Assembly (NCBI GenBank): GCA_030645235.1
Contig: JAUSMV010000030.1
Span: 62,001-126,000, forward strand
Reading direction: 5' to 3'
Source: Parvibaculum sp.
GTDB taxonomy: Bacteria > Pseudomonadota > Alphaproteobacteria > Parvibaculales > Parvibaculaceae
DNA length: 64,000 nt
In this document: positions 55,849 through 64,000 of the stretch, in pieces
Position numbering within the stretch: position 1 is the stretch's first letter
Layout: each line of letters opens with the position of its first letter
Program-made: the position numbers and the translations under genes
The notes under the pieces: generated by a model
Databases searched by the model: none
Seen by the model: only the letters and a program-made list of their open reading frames with translations
Told to the model about the DNA's origin: nothing

Positions 55849-58113
55849 CTACTGCTGCGCCTCCGCTGCCCGCACCTGAGAAATGGCCTCGCCGCGCTGC
55901 GGGAGTTCCGGAATACGGAATGTGACGGTGTTGATCTTGCCGCCATAGACGAAGGGTTCGCGGTAGTGGCTGTTCACCGGCGCGTAGCTTTGGCCGATGT
56001 CCATGCCGATGCTCGAAATGATAAAGAGCAGTGTACGGACGGCCCCTGTGGCCACGTCTTTGCCGTCCACTGACAGCACAACATCGCCCCCGCCATCCGC
56101 GCGGCGCGTGACTTTGATTCCGATGACGTGAGGTCCGGCGGCGAGCGTATCGGGTCCGACGATCAGCATGTGATCGTGGAAGGCGTTATAGTCAAAATGC
56201 GGTTTGCCGTCTTTGATGTAGAGGACGAAGCCGCTATTGAGGCTGCCGCGCGCGATCAGTGCGCCGTCGCCGCCCTTTGCGGGATGGACGAGATCGACGG
56301 CCATTTTCCAACCGCGCGCAACCGGCGGGCAAGCGTCCGACACGATATGCGAGATGGGCGGACGATAGGTGAAATGCGTGCGCGTCGTGGGCATGCCGGG
56401 GCGACGCGAGGCAGCAAAGAGTGCAAAGGCAGCGCGGTCATCCAATGGAAGTACGCCGTGTTGCTCGGCTTCGCTCCACCACAAATCAGTGAGTTCTTTC
56501 AGGCGCGCGGGTTCGGCGCTTGCGAGGTCGTTCGTTTCCGAGAAGTCCTTGTCGAGATGATAAAGCTCCCACTGATCATCATCGAAAGGCTTGCCGCTTT
56601 CGTGATGCGTGACGGCTTTCCAACCGTCTTTGTAAATGCCGCGATGGCCGAGCATTTCAAAATATTGCGGACCGCGCGCGAGCGTCGCTTTCGGATCGGC
56701 GAGCACGGGCTTCAGGCTCACACCATGGATCGGCATTTGCGGAACGCCACCGACGACAGAGGGTTGCTCGATACCGATAATGTCAAGGATGGTCGGCGTC
56801 AGATCAATCGCGTGGCAGAATTGCGGACGGATGCCGCCCTCGCCTGCGAGCTTTCCGGCGTGATGCATGATCAGCGGATCGCGCACGCCGCCGCCATGCG
56901 TGTTTTGCTTATACCATTTCAATGGTGTGTTGCCGACCTGCGCCCAGCCCCACGGGATGTTGCAATGGCTGTTCGGTCCGCCGATGTCGTCGAGACGTTC
57001 GACCGCCGCGTCCACATCTTCGCGGATACCGTTGAACCATTTAAACTCATCGAACACGCCGGTCGCGCCGCCTTCCTGACTTGCGCCATTGTCGGACATC
57101 AGGATGAAAAGCGTGTTGTCCCATTGGCCGATCTCTTTGAGGAAGGACACCATGCGGCCGATCTGATCGTCGGTATGTTCGAGCATACCGGCAAAGGCTT
57201 CCTGCAGACGCGCGGCGAATTTCTGTTCGTTGGTCGAGAGGTCCGCCCAGGGCTTCACACCGGGATTGAGCGGCGACAAGTTTGTGTCCTTGGGGATCAC
57301 GCCCATATCTTTCTGCCGCGCGAACCATTCAGCGCGGGCGACATCCCATCCGGCATCGAACTTGCCGCGATACTTGTCGAGGTAAGATTGCGGTGCCTGA
57401 TGCGGCGCGTGCATGGCCCCGAAGGCCATATAGAGGAAGAAGGGTTTTTCGGGCACGAGCGATGTCAGATCACGGATCATGTTTTGTGATTTGTCCACGA
57501 TGTCTTCCGACACGTGGTAGCCCTCTTCCGGCGTGCCGGGCACGGGGACGAAGTGATTGTCGCTTGTGAGTTCAGGATAGAACTGATCGGTCTCGCCCTG
57601 CAGGAAGCCGTAGTAGCGGTCGAAACCTTTTTGCAGCGGCCAGTTGGTATAGGGACCGGCGGCGGAGCATTCCGACATCGGTGCGAGATGCCATTTGCCG
57701 GTGGCGAAAGTGGCATAGCCATTGTCGCGGAGGATTTCAGCGAGCGTGCCCGCATTCTTCGGGATCGAGCCGCGCATATTCGGAAAGCCCGTGTCGAAGT
57801 TTGACACGCCGCGCATGCCGACCGCATGCGGGTTGCGGCCCGTCAGCACGCAGGCGCGCGTGGGCGAGCAAAGCGCTGTCGTGTGAAAGCCGGTGAAGCG
57901 GACACCGCCCGCCGCCAGCGCGTCGATGTTGGGTGTCGCAATCGTCGAGCCGTAGCAACCGAGATGCGAGAAGCCGGTGTCATCGAGGACGACGAGCACG
58001 ATGTTCGGCGCGTCTTTTTTGATTTTGGAATCCGGCCACCACGGCGTGGACTCATAAATCGTGCGTCCGATGACGCCGCCAAATTCTTCGCCTGATGGGT
58101 GTTTTCCGGACAT
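55849..58113 (-). CDS. Arylsulfatase
   Basis: Sulfate-ester hydrolase, 754 residues. Metal ligands in IVLVVLDDTGFSHLGCYGS near residue 40, the formylglycine motif CSPTRA in ALCSPTRACVLTGRN near residue 83, and later LFILMSDNGASQEGG for the second Asp/Asn pair. The C-terminal quarter is a beta-rich domain (FVLYIKDGKPHFDYN) as in PF00884 enzymes with concanavalin-like tails. No signal peptide, so it appears cytoplasmic. It needs a formylglycine-generating enzyme, which is not in this window. Confidence 0.95.
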   Translation of the reverse strand: MSGKHPSGEEFGGVIGRTIYESTPWWPDSKIKKDAPNIVLVVLDDTGFSHLGCYGSTIATPNIDALAAGGVRFTGFHTTALCSPTRACVLTGRNPHAVGMRGVSNFDTGFPNMRGSIPKNAGTLAEILRDNGYATFATGKWHLAPMSECSAAGPYTNWPLQKGFDRYYGFLQGETDQFYPELTSDNHFVPVPGTPEEGYHVSEDIVDKSQNMIRDLTSLVPEKPFFLYMAFGAMHAPHQAPQSYLDKYRGKFDAGWDVARAEWFARQKDMGVIPKDTNLSPLNPGVKPWADLSTNEQKFAARLQEAFAGMLEHTDDQIGRMVSFLKEIGQWDNTLFILMSDNGASQEGGATGVFDEFKWFNGIREDVDAAVERLDDIGGPNSHCNIPWGWAQVGNTPLKWYKQNTHGGGVRDPLIMHHAGKLAGEGGIRPQFCHAIDLTPTILDIIGIEQPSVVGGVPQMPIHGVSLKPVLADPKATLARGPQYFEMLGHRGIYKDGWKAVTHHESGKPFDDDQWELYHLDKDFSETNDLASAEPARLKELTDLWWSEAEQHGVLPLDDRAAFALFAASRRPGMPTTRTHFTYRPPISHIVSDACPPVARGWKMAVDLVHPAKGGDGALIARGSLNSGFVLYIKDGKPHFDYNAFHDHMLIVGPDTLAAGPHVIGIKVTRRADGGGDVVLSVDGKDVATGAVRTLLFIISSIGMDIGQSYAPVNSHYREPFVYGGKINTVTFRIPELPQRGEAISQVRAAEAQQ

Positions 58114-58225
58114 GCCGCGCTCTCCGATTTTTGATGGAGTTCATTAATCGAAGTCTAGGCGCGATGCGGGAGCGGCGAAAGAGGGTTTTTTTGGCGTTCC
58201 GTGAGACGGAATTTGAGGGGCGCAA

Positions 58226-58579
58226 TCAATCGAGATTGAAGCCGTAATCTGCTTCCACACGAGCAATGCGCGTGATCGTCGCGCCGAACCAGCCTGACTT
58301 GCCGCGCGCCTTTGCTTTCATGTGCTCAGGGTGCTGACGCCAGCACTCGATGGCTTCGAGGCTTTCCCAATAAGACACGGCAATGGAGCCGCCGTTTTCA
58401 TTGCAGGCCTCAAGGCCCAGAAAGCCGCCGATCTCCATGGCGTGCGCATAGAGCGCGAGTCCCAGCGCGTAATGCGCAGCGTCGTCAAATGACGGGTCGA
58501 GTTCGGCACTGGTGGTGACGGAATAGTAAGGCGGCTTCGGCGTGCGGGCGACCCGCATCGCGCGTTTCTTATCGCTCAT
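58226..58579 (-). CDS. Antibiotic biosynthesis monooxygenase (ABM) domain protein
   Basis: 117 residues with a ferredoxin-like ABM domain: YYSVTTSAELD, ALYAHAMEIGGFLGLEACNE, and the helix-strand segment SYWESLEAIECWRQHPEH are standard. These small proteins act as monooxygenases, haem-degrading enzymes or have no known reaction. It lies between the sulfatase and the PEP-mutase-like gene, same strand. Confidence 0.85.
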   Translation of the reverse strand: MSDKKRAMRVARTPKPPYYSVTTSAELDPSFDDAAHYALGLALYAHAMEIGGFLGLEACNENGGSIAVSYWESLEAIECWRQHPEHMKAKARGKSGWFGATITRIARVEADYGFNLD

Positions 58580-58610
58580 ATAGGTGATCCTCAGTTGTCA
58601 GAGATAAAAC

Positions 58611-59459
58611 TTAGTCCGGTCTTTGCGCGGCGAAGAGCGCATTGATCTCCGCGCCGGATATCTGCTCTGACGCGAAGGTGAAAGTGCCGTCATCGCGCAG
58701 TTCGCGGGCGCATTGGCGGATGAAGCCGAGCGCCGAGCGCGCGATGGAACCGCCGAGGCTGATGCGCTGCACGCCTGCTTTGATCATCTCATGCGCATTA
58801 CCCTGCGCTGTTCCAAGCCCTGCAACAATATTGATCGGGCCTTTGATTTCACGGAGCAGAATAGTGATGGTGGGCAGGTCCGTGACGCCCGGAACGAAGA
58901 TGCAATCAGCACCCGCTTCGAGAAAGAGATTGGCGCGGCGGATGATCGTGACGAGCGGATCGTCGGACGGCACTTGCATGACGTCGGTGCGGGCGGTGAG
59001 GACGAAGGCGTTGTTGCGGATGGCAGCACGGGCGGCGGCTATGCGCGCAACCGCGAGTGGTTCGTCATAGAGATTTTTCGACAGCGGAATTTTGTCTTCA
59101 ATATTGCCGCCAGCAAGACCGGCCTCAATCGCCATGCCGATTGATTCAGCGACATCTTCGGGACTGTCGCCGAAACCTGCTTCCAGATCGCCATTGACGG
59201 GTACGCGCACCGCGGCAGCGATCTCGCGCATCCGGGCGAACATTTCCCAGCGCGTGACGGCGAGCGCGGGGTCGGTGACATTGTAGTCCTGCTTGCCGAG
59301 CGAGAAGGCGATGCCCGCGCTTGTCGTGCCTATGGCTTTGAACCCTTCGGCGGCGAGGATCATGGCGCTGCCCGCATCCCAGGCATTGGGCATGATGAAG
59401 CCCACCGAAGCAGTGTGGAGCGTGCTGAATGTTTGGGCGGCTTCGGATTGACGTGACAT
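58611..59459 (-). CDS. Isocitrate lyase/PEP mutase family protein
   Basis: 282 residues. TIM-barrel lyase of the ICL/PEPM superfamily: NAWDAGSAM near the start, metal-binding NGDLEAGFGD, NIEDKIP, and LTARTDVM. It lacks the KKCGH loop of true isocitrate lyase, so it is in the oxaloacetate-decarboxylase or methylisocitrate-lyase-like group; the substrate is open. Divergent from a LysR regulator that probably controls it. Confidence 0.85.
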   Translation of the reverse strand: MSRQSEAAQTFSTLHTASVGFIMPNAWDAGSAMILAAEGFKAIGTTSAGIAFSLGKQDYNVTDPALAVTRWEMFARMREIAAAVRVPVNGDLEAGFGDSPEDVAESIGMAIEAGLAGGNIEDKIPLSKNLYDEPLAVARIAAARAAIRNNAFVLTARTDVMQVPSDDPLVTIIRRANLFLEAGADCIFVPGVTDLPTITILLREIKGPINIVAGLGTAQGNAHEMIKAGVQRISLGGSIARSALGFIRQCARELRDDGTFTFASEQISGAEINALFAAQRPD

Positions 59460-59516
59460 TTGGTGCTCACTTGTTGGTTGTGAGCGTTGAAAGTGGCGCT
59501 TGCCGCTTTATTCGTC

Positions 59517-59531
59517 CAATGCATAGTATTG
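59517..59531. promoter_or_regulatory. Possible LysR binding site
   Basis: Inverted repeat CAAT-N7-ATTG midway between the divergent PEP-mutase-like and LysR genes, compatible with the T-N11-A core of LysR sites. Single candidate, no further support. Confidence 0.35.
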
Positions 59532-59566
59532 ATGAAGTTAATCTGATTTTTGCATGAGGCGCTCAA

Positions 59567-60460
59567 ATGGATTCCGAAGCCTTACAGACATTCGTGGCGA
59601 TCCATCGTGCGGGCGGTTTTTCATTAGCGGCGGAGAAACTCAGTCGTTCGCAACCCGCGATCAGCCGACGCATGGCACTCCTTGAAGATGAGATCGGCGC
59701 GCCGCTGTTCGAGCGCATGGCGGGCGGCGTTGCCTTGAGCGAGGCAGGTCGCGTGTTGCTACCCCATGCCGAGCGCGTGTTGGCCGCACTGAAAGACACG
59801 ACGGATGCGCTTAGTGCTTTGCGCTCAGGTGACGGCGGCGTGATCTCACTCGCCGTTGTCGGCACGCTGGCGGGATCTGGTCTCACTGCGGCGCTCAGAC
59901 GCTTTGCAAAACAATGTCCGCAAATCGAAATATCGCTACGCACGGCAGTGAGCACCGAAGTGAGCGAATTGGTACGCAGCGGCGAGGCAACCATTGGCTT
60001 ACGTTATTACGAGGAGCGATCGCCTGATCTTGTCGGCGTGACGCTGAAGCCTGAGCGGTTGGTGATTGCCTGCGCGCCGACGCACCGGCTGGCGGACAAA
60101 CGACTGCGCTCATTACGTGATCTCAAAAATGAGAAATGGCTCGCCTTTCCCGATCAGGAAGCGCGGCGCGACCCTTCCACGGGAAATATGTTTGCGCAAT
60201 TCCTCACACGCGACGTCGCCCAGATACAATGGATGCCGGTGGATAGCCTTACTGCACAGAAACGACTGGTTGAGGCCGACTTTGGTATTGCGCTCTTACC
60301 GGAAAGCAGCATTGCCGAGGAGCGCAAGACGAAGGCGCTGGCCGTGATTGCGGTCGGGGACCTCGACGCGGCGAACCCCGTAACGCTGATCACGCGGCGG
60401 GACGGCTATCTCAGCGCTGCATCAAAGGCATTGCTGGAGATATTGACGTCAGAATTTTAG
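59567..60460 (+). CDS. LysR-family transcriptional regulator
   Basis: 297 residues. N-terminal winged helix (about 1-60): LQTFVAIHRAGGFSLAAEKL and LSRSQPAISRRMALLEDEIG, then the effector-binding domain. Start ATG 59567 has GAGGCG upstream. Divergently transcribed from the PEP-mutase-like gene, the usual layout for a LysR regulator and its target; the inducer is unknown. Confidence 0.92.
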   Translation: MDSEALQTFVAIHRAGGFSLAAEKLSRSQPAISRRMALLEDEIGAPLFERMAGGVALSEAGRVLLPHAERVLAALKDTTDALSALRSGDGGVISLAVVGTLAGSGLTAALRRFAKQCPQIEISLRTAVSTEVSELVRSGEATIGLRYYEERSPDLVGVTLKPERLVIACAPTHRLADKRLRSLRDLKNEKWLAFPDQEARRDPSTGNMFAQFLTRDVAQIQWMPVDSLTAQKRLVEADFGIALLPESSIAEERKTKALAVIAVGDLDAANPVTLITRRDGYLSAASKALLEILTSEF

Positions 60461-60664
60461 AAGGAATACAGAAAGCCAAAAAAAACAAACCAACGCGCCG
60501 CCGGAAGCGTAAAATACTAAGGTTGCCTGCCTTCTAAGGCAAGTTGCAGTGTATGTGGCAGCGACCACGCGGGCGCGGGCAATCGTCGCAATTCCCTTTA
60601 CCGGCAATTGGTGCTTCGATCTTCCGACAGCGGATGGCACTTCTCCTTTTGCGGAGCGAAGCGA

Positions 60665-61162
60665 ATGACAAGCAAGTTCATGACTGGTTTGGTACTGGCA
60701 GCGCTGGCAGTGATGCCTGCCCATGCGGGCGATCTCAAGCTCACGGTGGTCGGGGTGCGCTCAGACGATGGGGCGCTGATGATCGGCTTCTACGATAGCG
60801 CCGCAAAGTTCGAAAAGGCCATCGATGCGTCGGCGCATGTCGGACTCCTGAGTGACAAAGGGAGGCTGATCGGGGCGACAATGCGGACACGGACCGGCAT
60901 GCAGGGCATCGGCTTCCTGCGGCTGCCGCCAGGACGCTACGCCGTCATCGTCTTTCACGACGAGAACGATAATGCGCTGCTCGACATGAACGCTCTCGGA
61001 ATTCCTATCGAGGGCTACGGATTCAGCAATAACGCCAGCGGGTTTTTCAGCGCACCGTCCTTCGATGCCGCCGCCGTGACGGTGGGGAGCGGGGAGACAA
61101 GTATTTCCATCGCGCTCAACTATCAGGTGGGGGCCTCGCTCAGGCCCAGCCTCAGAAGGTGA
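60665..61162 (+). CDS. Secreted DUF2141 protein
   Basis: 165 residues from the ATG at 60665 (GGAGCG site). Signal peptide about 1-20 ending PAHA. The mature part matches the DUF2141 pattern: LKLTVVGVRSDDGALMIGFYD, LPPGRYAVIVFHDENDN and GFSNNASG. These periplasmic proteins have no known function. The phosphatase-gene remnant begins six bases after its stop. Confidence 0.85.
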   Translation: MTSKFMTGLVLAALAVMPAHAGDLKLTVVGVRSDDGALMIGFYDSAAKFEKAIDASAHVGLLSDKGRLIGATMRTRTGMQGIGFLRLPPGRYAVIVFHDENDNALLDMNALGIPIEGYGFSNNASGFFSAPSFDAAAVTVGSGETSISIALNYQVGASLRPSLRR

Positions 61163-61167
61163 CGCAG

Positions 61168-61279
61168 GCGACGCGACCACGTTCAACGCGGGTCAGTTTT
61201 TGACGTCGTTTTGAAGGCCGTCACCAAACAATTGTCGGGGTGGAACGAAAGAACAGGGTCGTCATTTGTGACAACGCTT
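61168..61279 (-). pseudogene. Remnant of a duplicated histidine-phosphatase gene end
   Basis: These 112 bases align with 62160-62273, the 3' coding part of the intact histidine phosphatase gene, in the same orientation. Shared stretches include GCGACGCGACC, ACAATTGTCGG and GTCGTCATTTGTG. Translated: NDDPVLSFHPDNCLVTAFK against NDDRVLSFHPDNCSVTTFE in the intact gene. A net two-base loss then shifts the frame and gives an early stop (TDPR, stop). The fragment overlaps the last codons of the CPBP gene. Confidence 0.85.
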
Positions 61280-62075
61280 ACGTTCGCGTCAGTGTCCGTG
61301 AACCCCAAATCACTGTGACGACAACTGCCATGACGGCGACGATCGGACCGGTAAGGCGCGGGTCGTAAAGGGCGGGAACGAGGAGTGTGGCAAGATTGGT
61401 CATCGCGTGGAACAGCGCCGCAACGAAGGTGCTGCGACCGGTGTTGTTGTAGAGCCAGACGGTGAGGACCCGCAGCGCCAGCGTGAAGAGACACCACCAA
61501 GCGATCCAGGCGAGCGGACGATGCGCCTGCAACAGAGGAACGATGTGCCAGACCGCCCAAACCACGCCAAGGAGAAGACTCGCGCGCAAAGCGCCCCAGC
61601 GATCCTGCATCGGGTCGATAGCATAGGCCGACCAGCCTAGCTCCTCCCCCAGAGCGGCGGCGAAAAAAGCGACGAAAATCGCGAGCGTTGCCAGGACGGA
61701 GACGTGCGCAACGGGAAGCGGCGTTCCCATTGCCCATGTCAGACCGAGCGTCAGGATCATGGCGGCTGGCATCAGCAGGATGGCGGGGACGAGCCAAAAT
61801 TTATTGCCGATGCGCCCGACGTCGAAGGCTCTTTTCAGAAGCGCGGCAGCACCCGCTCTACCGTCCTCCCGATGGACGAGGATCAAAGCGGCGAGCATCG
61901 GGCAGATGGCCATCAGCGCACCGACGGGAAGACCCTGCAAAATGCGCAAGCCGGTAGCGGCCCCAAGCAGCCAGAAGGGAACGGAAAGTGCGAAGACGAG
62001 CGCAAAGAAAGTCAGCAACTTATGACTACGCTCGGCACCGCGTCTATCTTCATCGGCTGACGGCAAGATTGGCAT
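61278..62075 (-). CDS. CPBP-family membrane protein (Abi/CAAX protease-like)
   Basis: 265 residues from the ATG at 62075 with GGGAG upstream; about eight membrane segments. Domain motif 1 reads EELGWSAY, where the usual EExxxR Arg is replaced by Ser; the motif 2 His is in VWAVWHIVP, and motif 3 is FHAMTN. Loss of the Arg may weaken activity. The family includes CAAX-type proteases and bacteriocin-immunity proteins; the role here is unknown. The gene is bracketed by direct repeats of the phosphatase gene end (61168-61279 and 62160-62273). Confidence 0.85.
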   Translation of the reverse strand: MPILPSADEDRRGAERSHKLLTFFALVFALSVPFWLLGAATGLRILQGLPVGALMAICPMLAALILVHREDGRAGAAALLKRAFDVGRIGNKFWLVPAILLMPAAMILTLGLTWAMGTPLPVAHVSVLATLAIFVAFFAAALGEELGWSAYAIDPMQDRWGALRASLLLGVVWAVWHIVPLLQAHRPLAWIAWWCLFTLALRVLTVWLYNNTGRSTFVAALFHAMTNLATLLVPALYDPRLTGPIVAVMAVVVTVIWGSRTLTRT

Positions 62076-62140
62076 AGCACTCCCACTAAATCGTTGAAGC
62101 TTAACCGATACAGAAGTCAAATTTTCGGGGGCGCTGCTGC

Positions 62141-62710
62141 TTAGTTCACTTTCGTTTCCGCGACGCGACCGCGTTCGATGAGGGTCAGTTTTTTGCCATC
62201 GGTTTCGAAGGTTGTCACTGAACAATTGTCGGGATGAAAAGAGAGAACACGGTCGTCATTTGTGGCAGCGCTTGTGGCGGCGTTGATGGCAACGAAATGG
62301 CTGAAGATCACCGTGTCTTCCCTGAGTTCGACAAGCGCTTCGGCAACGCCGTTGCGCCATGCGGTGAGATCGAGATGACCCTGCGTTTTGATACCTTCGG
62401 CCCAAGTGCCGGACATGAAGGTGCGGAGCCATGCACCGCGCGCTTTCAGGTCTTCGATGGGCGACGGAATTTCGCCGACGCGCGGGTCGATGCGGGCGGT
62501 GGCACTCCATAGCTTTGCGAGCGGTTCACCTGTCTCGCGACACCGACGCAGAGGCGATGAGATAAGCGGGAGTTTGCGACCAACGCGCGTTTCTATTTCG
62601 CGGGCGACGGCTTCTGATTGTGTGCGGCCTTTATCTGACAATCCCGGATCGGTGTCGGCATCCCAACCGGAAGCGGCTTCGCCGTGGCGGATCATGTAGA
62701 GTTTAGGCAT
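62141..62710 (-). CDS. Histidine phosphatase family protein
   Basis: 189 residues from MPKLYMIRHGEAASGW at 62710. Phosphoglycerate-mutase-like fold: catalytic RHGE at residues 8-11, LSDKGRTQSEAVA, the conserved Arg in ISSPLRRCRETGE, and the second His in IFSHFVAIN. The in-frame upstream stretch to 62785 (MAGLDPAIYVLL...) is the translation of a dispersed palindrome, not part of the protein. The substrate is unknown. A fragment of its 3' end is duplicated at 61168-61279. Confidence 0.9.
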   Translation of the reverse strand: MPKLYMIRHGEAASGWDADTDPGLSDKGRTQSEAVAREIETRVGRKLPLISSPLRRCRETGEPLAKLWSATARIDPRVGEIPSPIEDLKARGAWLRTFMSGTWAEGIKTQGHLDLTAWRNGVAEALVELREDTVIFSHFVAINAATSAATNDDRVLSFHPDNCSVTTFETDGKKLTLIERGRVAETKVN

Positions 62711-62763
62711 GGGACGTCTTTCTGACTGTATGAATTTTGATGAGACAGTTAGTAAGACGTAGA

Positions 62764-62784
62764 TGGCCGGGTCAAGCCCGGCCA
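62764..62784. repeat. Common alphaproteobacterial GGCCGGG palindrome
   Basis: Perfect arms TGGCCGGG / CCCGGCCA around TCAAG. This element is scattered through many alphaproteobacterial genomes and often creates spurious ORFs starting MAGLDPAI. It lies between the phosphatase and the lipid A deacylase. Confidence 0.8.
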
Positions 62785-62796
62785 CGACGATTTGGA

Positions 62797-63339
62797 TTAA
62801 AAACTGTAACCCAAGCGAACACCGACATTCGTCAGCCCTTCATTATAAGAACACAGAGACGCGTTCGACATGTGCTCGATAGTCGCCATGACCGCCACTT
62901 CCTTGGTGAAGCGATAACCTATCGAGATGTTCTCGTGGAAATTGACGCGGCAACCGTAACGGTTTTCGTCGTTGTTGACGGAGGCACCGTCAAGACGTCC
63001 GTCATGGATGGCGCCGCCAAAGCCAAAATCAAAATAGACCGCGTCGGTCAAATTTACCGTCCAGTTAAGATCCGTATAGATCAGGCTGGTGCCGTGTTTG
63101 GAGATTGTGGTGCCGATCTGAGGGCGCGGCGAGGCGAGCCATGACAACCAATCGGGACTGTCGAATAAAACTTCGGCGTTGAAGTCCAACTCCGTATCTT
63201 CACGCGCGTGGGGCGCGGCAACCCTTAAACCGTGATAGTAGCCGCCTGCACGAATCTCCGTGGCATTGACGCTTGATGCGAGCATGGAAACGGCAGCAGC
63301 CGTCATCGCAAGGCCGGACAGGCCTCGTACATAGTTCAT
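62797..63339 (-). CDS. Acyloxyacyl hydrolase (PagL-type lipid A 3-O-deacylase)
   Basis: 180 residues; ATG codons at 63351, 63345 and 63339 precede a signal peptide ending SSVNA. The mature part is an eight-strand barrel pattern; the catalytic His and Ser of PagL are in ATIEHMSNASLCSYNEG near the C-terminus, with a Glu and closing aromatic GVRLGYSF. It should sit in the outer membrane and remove the 3-O-linked acyl chain of lipid A. Two Cys are present. Monocistronic. Confidence 0.88.
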   Translation of the reverse strand: MNYVRGLSGLAMTAAAVSMLASSVNATEIRAGGYYHGLRVAAPHAREDTELDFNAEVLFDSPDWLSWLASPRPQIGTTISKHGTSLIYTDLNWTVNLTDAVYFDFGFGGAIHDGRLDGASVNNDENRYGCRVNFHENISIGYRFTKEVAVMATIEHMSNASLCSYNEGLTNVGVRLGYSF

Positions 63340-63430
63340 ATGCATAGGCATTCCCCTTCACTTGGTGCGCGCCCGGGCCTCCCCGCCCCCCTCAACGTAA
63401 CACGTTCAAAGGTCAGGTCAGTGAACAACG

Positions 63431-63470
63431 CTCCGTTAACGACATATCACAGATGTCGTTAGTGACGGAG
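63431..63470 (-). promoter_or_regulatory. Hairpin upstream of lipid A deacylase
   Basis: Arms CTCCGT-TAACGACAT and ATGTCGTTA-GTG-ACGGAG (15 pairs, one three-base bulge), loop seven bases, 11 bp after the thiolase-like stop. No T-run on the minus strand. It is a terminator or an RNA processing site. Confidence 0.5.
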
Positions 63471-63480
63471 AAATCTGTCC

Positions 63481-64000
63481 TCAATGTGGCGTGAATATGT
63501 TGACGTCTTTGCCCGGTTCGGCCGCAGGCGTCACTTCACCGACACGACCAAGCTGGTCATGCGTCATCATTTCGTCAAGCGTTGCCTTGTCGGAGGGCGT
63601 ATGCGCGACGAAGCGTGAACCGTCTTCGAGGCGACCGAATAGGATTGAAAATTCCGGACCTTCGCGACCGTTCACAACCGCGTAAGTCTCAATCTTCGCG
63701 CGGCCCTTGGGTTGTTCATTCACGACGGGGTGCTTTTCATTGTCCACAATTGCCTGATAGGACGAAGGTGCTTCGCGCTTCCACTTGCCCGCGACGGGAT
63801 CGGTCGAATAGATACCTAACCCATGCTTTGTCACGTACCAACCATTGGATGTGACGAGACCTTTGGAGCCGCGTTTGGCGCGGAGCTTTTCGATCATGGT
63901 CACGATGGAGAGCATGACATAGGCGTTACCGGCGCCACCGAAGTAAGGCAGGCCGCCTGTGACGGTCAGCGCGCGCGGATCGTTGGCGGGTATGCCCAAT
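63481..64000 (-). CDS. Thiolase-family (acetyl-CoA acetyltransferase-like) protein, 5' end beyond window
   Basis: The C-terminal 172 residues are visible; the gene continues past the right edge. The segment GIPANDPRALTVTGGLPYFG and the following FGGAGNAYVMLSIVTMIEKL are typical of the C-terminal half of thiolase-like acetyl-CoA acetyltransferases whose N-terminal thiolase domain is followed by a strand-rich tail. The active-site residues lie outside the window. Function beyond the family name is not assigned. Confidence 0.8.
   Translation of the reverse strand, partial: LGIPANDPRALTVTGGLPYFGGAGNAYVMLSIVTMIEKLRAKRGSKGLVTSNGWYVTKHGLGIYSTDPVAGKWKREAPSSYQAIVDNEKHPVVNEQPKGRAKIETYAVVNGREGPEFSILFGRLEDGSRFVAHTPSDKATLDEMMTHDQLGRVGEVTPAAEPGKDVNIFTPH

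Noticed and set aside
56128-57489. 453-codon plus-strand open frame opposite the arylsulfatase
   Set aside because: Antisense shadow; the sulfatase motifs on the minus strand are intact.
62711-62785. Longer start for the histidine phosphatase
   Set aside because: The extra N-terminal stretch MAGLDPAI is the translation of a dispersed GGCCGGG palindrome.
1-64000. Prophage, insertion sequence, integron or CRISPR locus
   Set aside because: No transposase, integrase, phage structural or Cas-like product was found in any frame I examined.

Overview
The window looks like chromosomal core DNA of an alphaproteobacterium. The evidence is the short proS followed by lolC and lolD next to dnaE, the nuoA-N, birA, ribonuclease J and DUF1467-type run, the tig/clpP/clpX/lon/hupB cluster, tandem LexA boxes of the GTTC-N7-GTTC type found in this class, and a PagL-type lipid A deacylase. 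Base composition is fairly GC-rich and even. I see no transposase, integrase, phage structural gene or CRISPR array. Genus cannot be settled from the sequence alone.

Layout: 1-4621 (minus) holds rpsB, tsf, pyrH, rpiB, frr and uppS (cut by the left edge), a translation and envelope start-up cluster with rpiB placed between pyrH and frr. 4831-5742 carries a small secreted protein and an isochorismatase-like hydrolase. 5744-15264 (minus) runs proS, lolC, lolD, a membrane-anchored M28 peptidase, then an unlabelled 46-residue membrane peptide preceded by two LexA boxes, and dnaE. 15292-18825 has two secreted proteins of unknown function (one with a possible papain-like Cys/His pair) and a divergent NCS2 purine permease. 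18908-19083 is a promoter-to-terminator unit without an ORF, a likely small RNA. 19256-36340 (minus) is the complete 14-gene NADH:quinone oxidoreductase operon followed by birA, rnj and a small membrane protein.

36518-40519 holds tRNA-Asp and tRNA-Val separated by a GFA-type protein and an HxlR regulator, then a PAS protein and an MFS transporter. 40529-51104 is the protein quality-control block: hupB, lon, clpX, clpP, trigger factor (with an unusual histidine-rich tail) and tRNA-Leu, interrupted by an ornithine/lysine decarboxylase and a TPR protein. From 51258 to the right edge the content is accessory: NAD(P)HX repair enzyme, small secreted proteins and a lipoprotein, a MazE/MazF-type toxin-antitoxin pair with palindromic operators, an arylsulfatase, an ABM protein, a PEP-mutase-like enzyme with a divergent LysR regulator, a CPBP membrane protein flanked by direct repeats of a phosphatase gene end, the intact histidine phosphatase, a lipid A deacylase, and the end of a thiolase-like gene.

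The strongest new lead is the SOS-controlled small membrane peptide just upstream of dnaE (9244-9457). Second are a three-copy dispersed repeat built on 21-bp units (19181, 49251, 55679), and the candidate small RNA at about 18943-19083.
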